64,000 nucleotides of DNA from PLOWO2-12-38-17 sp963709355. GTDB lineage: Bacteria > Planctomycetota > Brocadiia > Brocadiales > Brocadiaceae. The translations under genes and the position numbers were made by a program. The notes below the pieces were generated by a model. That model worked only from the letters and a program-made list of their open reading frames with translations, searched no databases and was not told where the DNA came from. Numbering within the stretch: the stretch's first letter is position 1; each line of letters opens with the position of its first letter. Below are positions 62,787 through 64,000 of this stretch, one piece after another. The stretch is from contig CAVPVY010000005.1 of the NCBI GenBank assembly GCA_963709355.1, forward strand, positions 1,302,001 to 1,366,000, read 5' to 3'.

Positions 62787-63416
62787 TTATTGTCTATTTA
62801 TGCGAATATCCGAATACCATGCCTCAACCTTTCCATGATTGCGGTCGGCGTTGGTTTGAATTCCTACATAAATAACCTTCGGAGGTTCTTCCACAAACTC
62901 CTTGATATAATCCTGGTAATGGTTCACCTTGTGACTTCGCCATTTACCCGCATCCTTTTCCCCGCTCTGAACAACAATCATCTTTGCCTTTGCTTCACAG
63001 GGATTATCAAATCGTTCACCCACAGGCAGGTTATTTCCATATACGTAGATTAATATCTTGTACGAGTACGGTATGTAGAAAAACGTCTTTTTATACACGA
63101 TACAGACAGCAGCAGGATAATCATCACCGCCTTCCTCTTTCTCCCTGCTCTCTGGTATGATGCCCGAAATCTTCCAGTTCCAGCTCAAAAAGGGATATTC
63201 TTTTGGTTTAAAACTGACTGGCTTGAAGAGGATAGCGCCATTATCATTGGCATTTACATAAAGCGTCTTTCTGCCTTCTATTTCTATGATCCTTGGCATA
63301 ATCCTATTTTTAATCTCTCTGCAAATGCCTTTATGAGTCTTCCAACCTAAAGGTACACCCTTAGCCAGTTCCTTTTCACTGAAATCGGTAATGGTAAAAA
63401 AATCTTTCGAATACAT
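62787..63416 (-). CDS. DUF3047 domain protein
   Basis: 209 residues with the family motifs WKTHKGICREIKNR, EYPFLSWNWKISGIIPESRE, GGDDYPAAVCIVYK and VYVGIQTNADRN-like ending KVIYVGIQTNADRN, HGKVEAWYSDI. DUF3047 proteins are small beta-sandwich exported proteins of unknown role. Usual members have a signal peptide and are slightly longer. This one begins directly with MYSKDFFTITDFSEKELAKG, so the 5' end may be missing. Confidence 0.8.
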   Translation of the reverse strand: MYSKDFFTITDFSEKELAKGVPLGWKTHKGICREIKNRIMPRIIEIEGRKTLYVNANDNGAILFKPVSFKPKEYPFLSWNWKISGIIPESREKEEGGDDYPAAVCIVYKKTFFYIPYSYKILIYVYGNNLPVGERFDNPCEAKAKMIVVQSGEKDAGKWRSHKVNHYQDYIKEFVEEPPKVIYVGIQTNADRNHGKVEAWYSDIRINRQ

Positions 63417-63492
63417 TTTAGAAGTGAATGTAAATGAACAGAAGAAAAAATGGTTAAGATTACGTATCGCATGAAAAATCGTTGCATTAATA

Positions 63493-63513
63493 TTCCCACG
63501 CAGGGCGTGGGAA
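63493..63513. repeat. Palindromic dispersed repeat
   Basis: TTCCCACG (63493-63500) and CGTGGGAA (63506-63513) form a perfect 8-bp inverted repeat. It is followed by the CACACCCCCTGCCCCCACTC element, related to the CAGCCCCCTGAATCC stretch near 41070. Confidence 0.6.
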
Positions 63514-63655
63514 CTAGGAAAAACACACCCCCTGCCCCCACTCTCAAGAGAGGAATCAGAAAACCCTATCTTCGGATGAGAAACTTCCTATTTCTGTGCA
63601 TCTGTGCATTCGTGCCTGCTATTAACGTTTCTTATTAGTCTGAAGTCTTCTGTCT

Positions 63656-64000
63656 CTAGCTTTTATATGAAAGCAGTATCAACTCAAGTTCCTGCCATGA
63701 TTTTCCAATAGTCTCCTTCACCTTTTCAAGGAACCGGTAACTTTCTTCGATTTTGTCTTTTAATATAAGCTGGGCAATAAGGATATGAGTGATCTTTTCT
63801 ATGATTTTATCGGCGTCCGATATGTTTAGTGCGTAAATCCTTTCTTTTATTTCAAGTTTTTGATAAAGCAAATCCACAGATGGTGTAAGCGTACCTGTAA
63901 AATCGTCAAATAAGGCATTTTCATTTTTTAGATTCAGCATATTTGCTGCTGAATCAATTACAGTAACCGTCATTGGCGCAGGACCGCATAAGTAAAAGAC
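63656..64000 (-). CDS. NqrF-like subunit, C-terminal end, partial (runs off right edge)
   Basis: The open frame enters at the right edge without a start and reads VFYLCGPAPMTVTVIDSAAN, MLNLKNENALFDDF and onward to the stop at 63656. The CGPxPM followed about 25 residues later by FDDF is the C-terminus of the FAD/NADH-binding subunit F of Na(+)-translocating NADH:quinone reductase, which normally ends just after this motif. Here about 75 more helical residues follow (TPSVDLLYQKLEIKERIYAL, ITHILIAQLILKD). Other ferredoxin-reductase-type proteins are less likely because of the FDDF end. Confidence 0.7.
   Translation of the reverse strand, partial: VFYLCGPAPMTVTVIDSAANMLNLKNENALFDDFTGTLTPSVDLLYQKLEIKERIYALNISDADKIIEKITHILIAQLILKDKIEESYRFLEKVKETIGKSWQELELILLSYKS

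Overview
The window is AT-rich bacterial chromosome. It is best explained as an anammox-type planctomycete (Brocadiales, Candidatus Scalindua or a relative). The evidence is the low GC content, a B12-type radical SAM / paired ketosynthase / dienoyl-reductase lipid cluster of the kind discussed as ladderane candidates, a conserved planctomycete-style unknown protein, respiratory accessory proteins (NosL-like, NnrS-like, NqrF-like) and many dispersed palindromic repeats. This assignment is inference from gene content; no rRNA is present to confirm it.

Layout. 1-5.9 kb: an exopolysaccharide locus on the minus strand (Wzz-type chain-length protein running off the left edge, Wza-type export protein, polyprenyl glycosylphosphotransferase, LuxR regulator), interrupted by an IS1182-family relic and a stub of a probable outer-membrane protein. 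6-13 kb: a 736-bp IS1595-type element, a cysteine-free AhpD-like protein, a cupin/5xSHOCT lipoprotein, a DUF362 protein, and a plus-strand MoeB-like / rhodanese / pyruvate-kinase-C-like group. 13-16.6 kb: comEA-like gene, clpP, tig and six tRNA genes, all minus strand, with a readable promoter and terminator. 16.7-22.5 kb: TIM-barrel protein, stand-alone dCache sensor, a 561-residue unknown protein, guaA, and a 55-codon gene behind a perfect sigma70 consensus promoter.

22.6-30.1 kb is the most interesting block. It is a minus-strand cluster of acpS, a B12-binding-type radical SAM enzyme, an intact FabF-like ketosynthase, a second ketosynthase that has lost Cys and both His (chain-length-factor-like), a 2,4-dienoyl-CoA-reductase-type flavoenzyme and an enoyl-CoA hydratase. 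A TTGACA-17-TAAAAT promoter lies in front of it, and a second identical copy of the IS element sits just upstream of that promoter. No ACP gene is visible in the window.

31-34.4 kb: a translationally coupled MacB/LolD-type ABC transporter, a Cys-containing membrane protein and a NosL-like protein. 34.5-51 kb is an accessory island. It holds a 500-bp direct repeat around a lipoprotein gene, a decaying type I restriction-modification operon (hsdR with two frameshifts, hsdM with an in-frame TGA) with a TumA/TumE toxin-antitoxin pair inside it (TumE with an in-frame TAG), palindromic repeats inserted into hsdM and hsdS reading frames, radC, a TPR/HELAH metallopeptidase-like protein, a macro-domain protein and a duplicated rluA tail.

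51-64 kb returns to chromosomal genes on the minus strand: CBS protein, transglutaminase-like lipoprotein, two-component system, a frameshifted radical SAM protein with three PCP_red-like domains, CCA/poly(A) nucleotidyltransferase, a DUF1858-NnrS-DUF1858 protein, murB, a DUF3047 protein and, at the right edge, the C-terminus of an NqrF-like subunit with an unusual extension.
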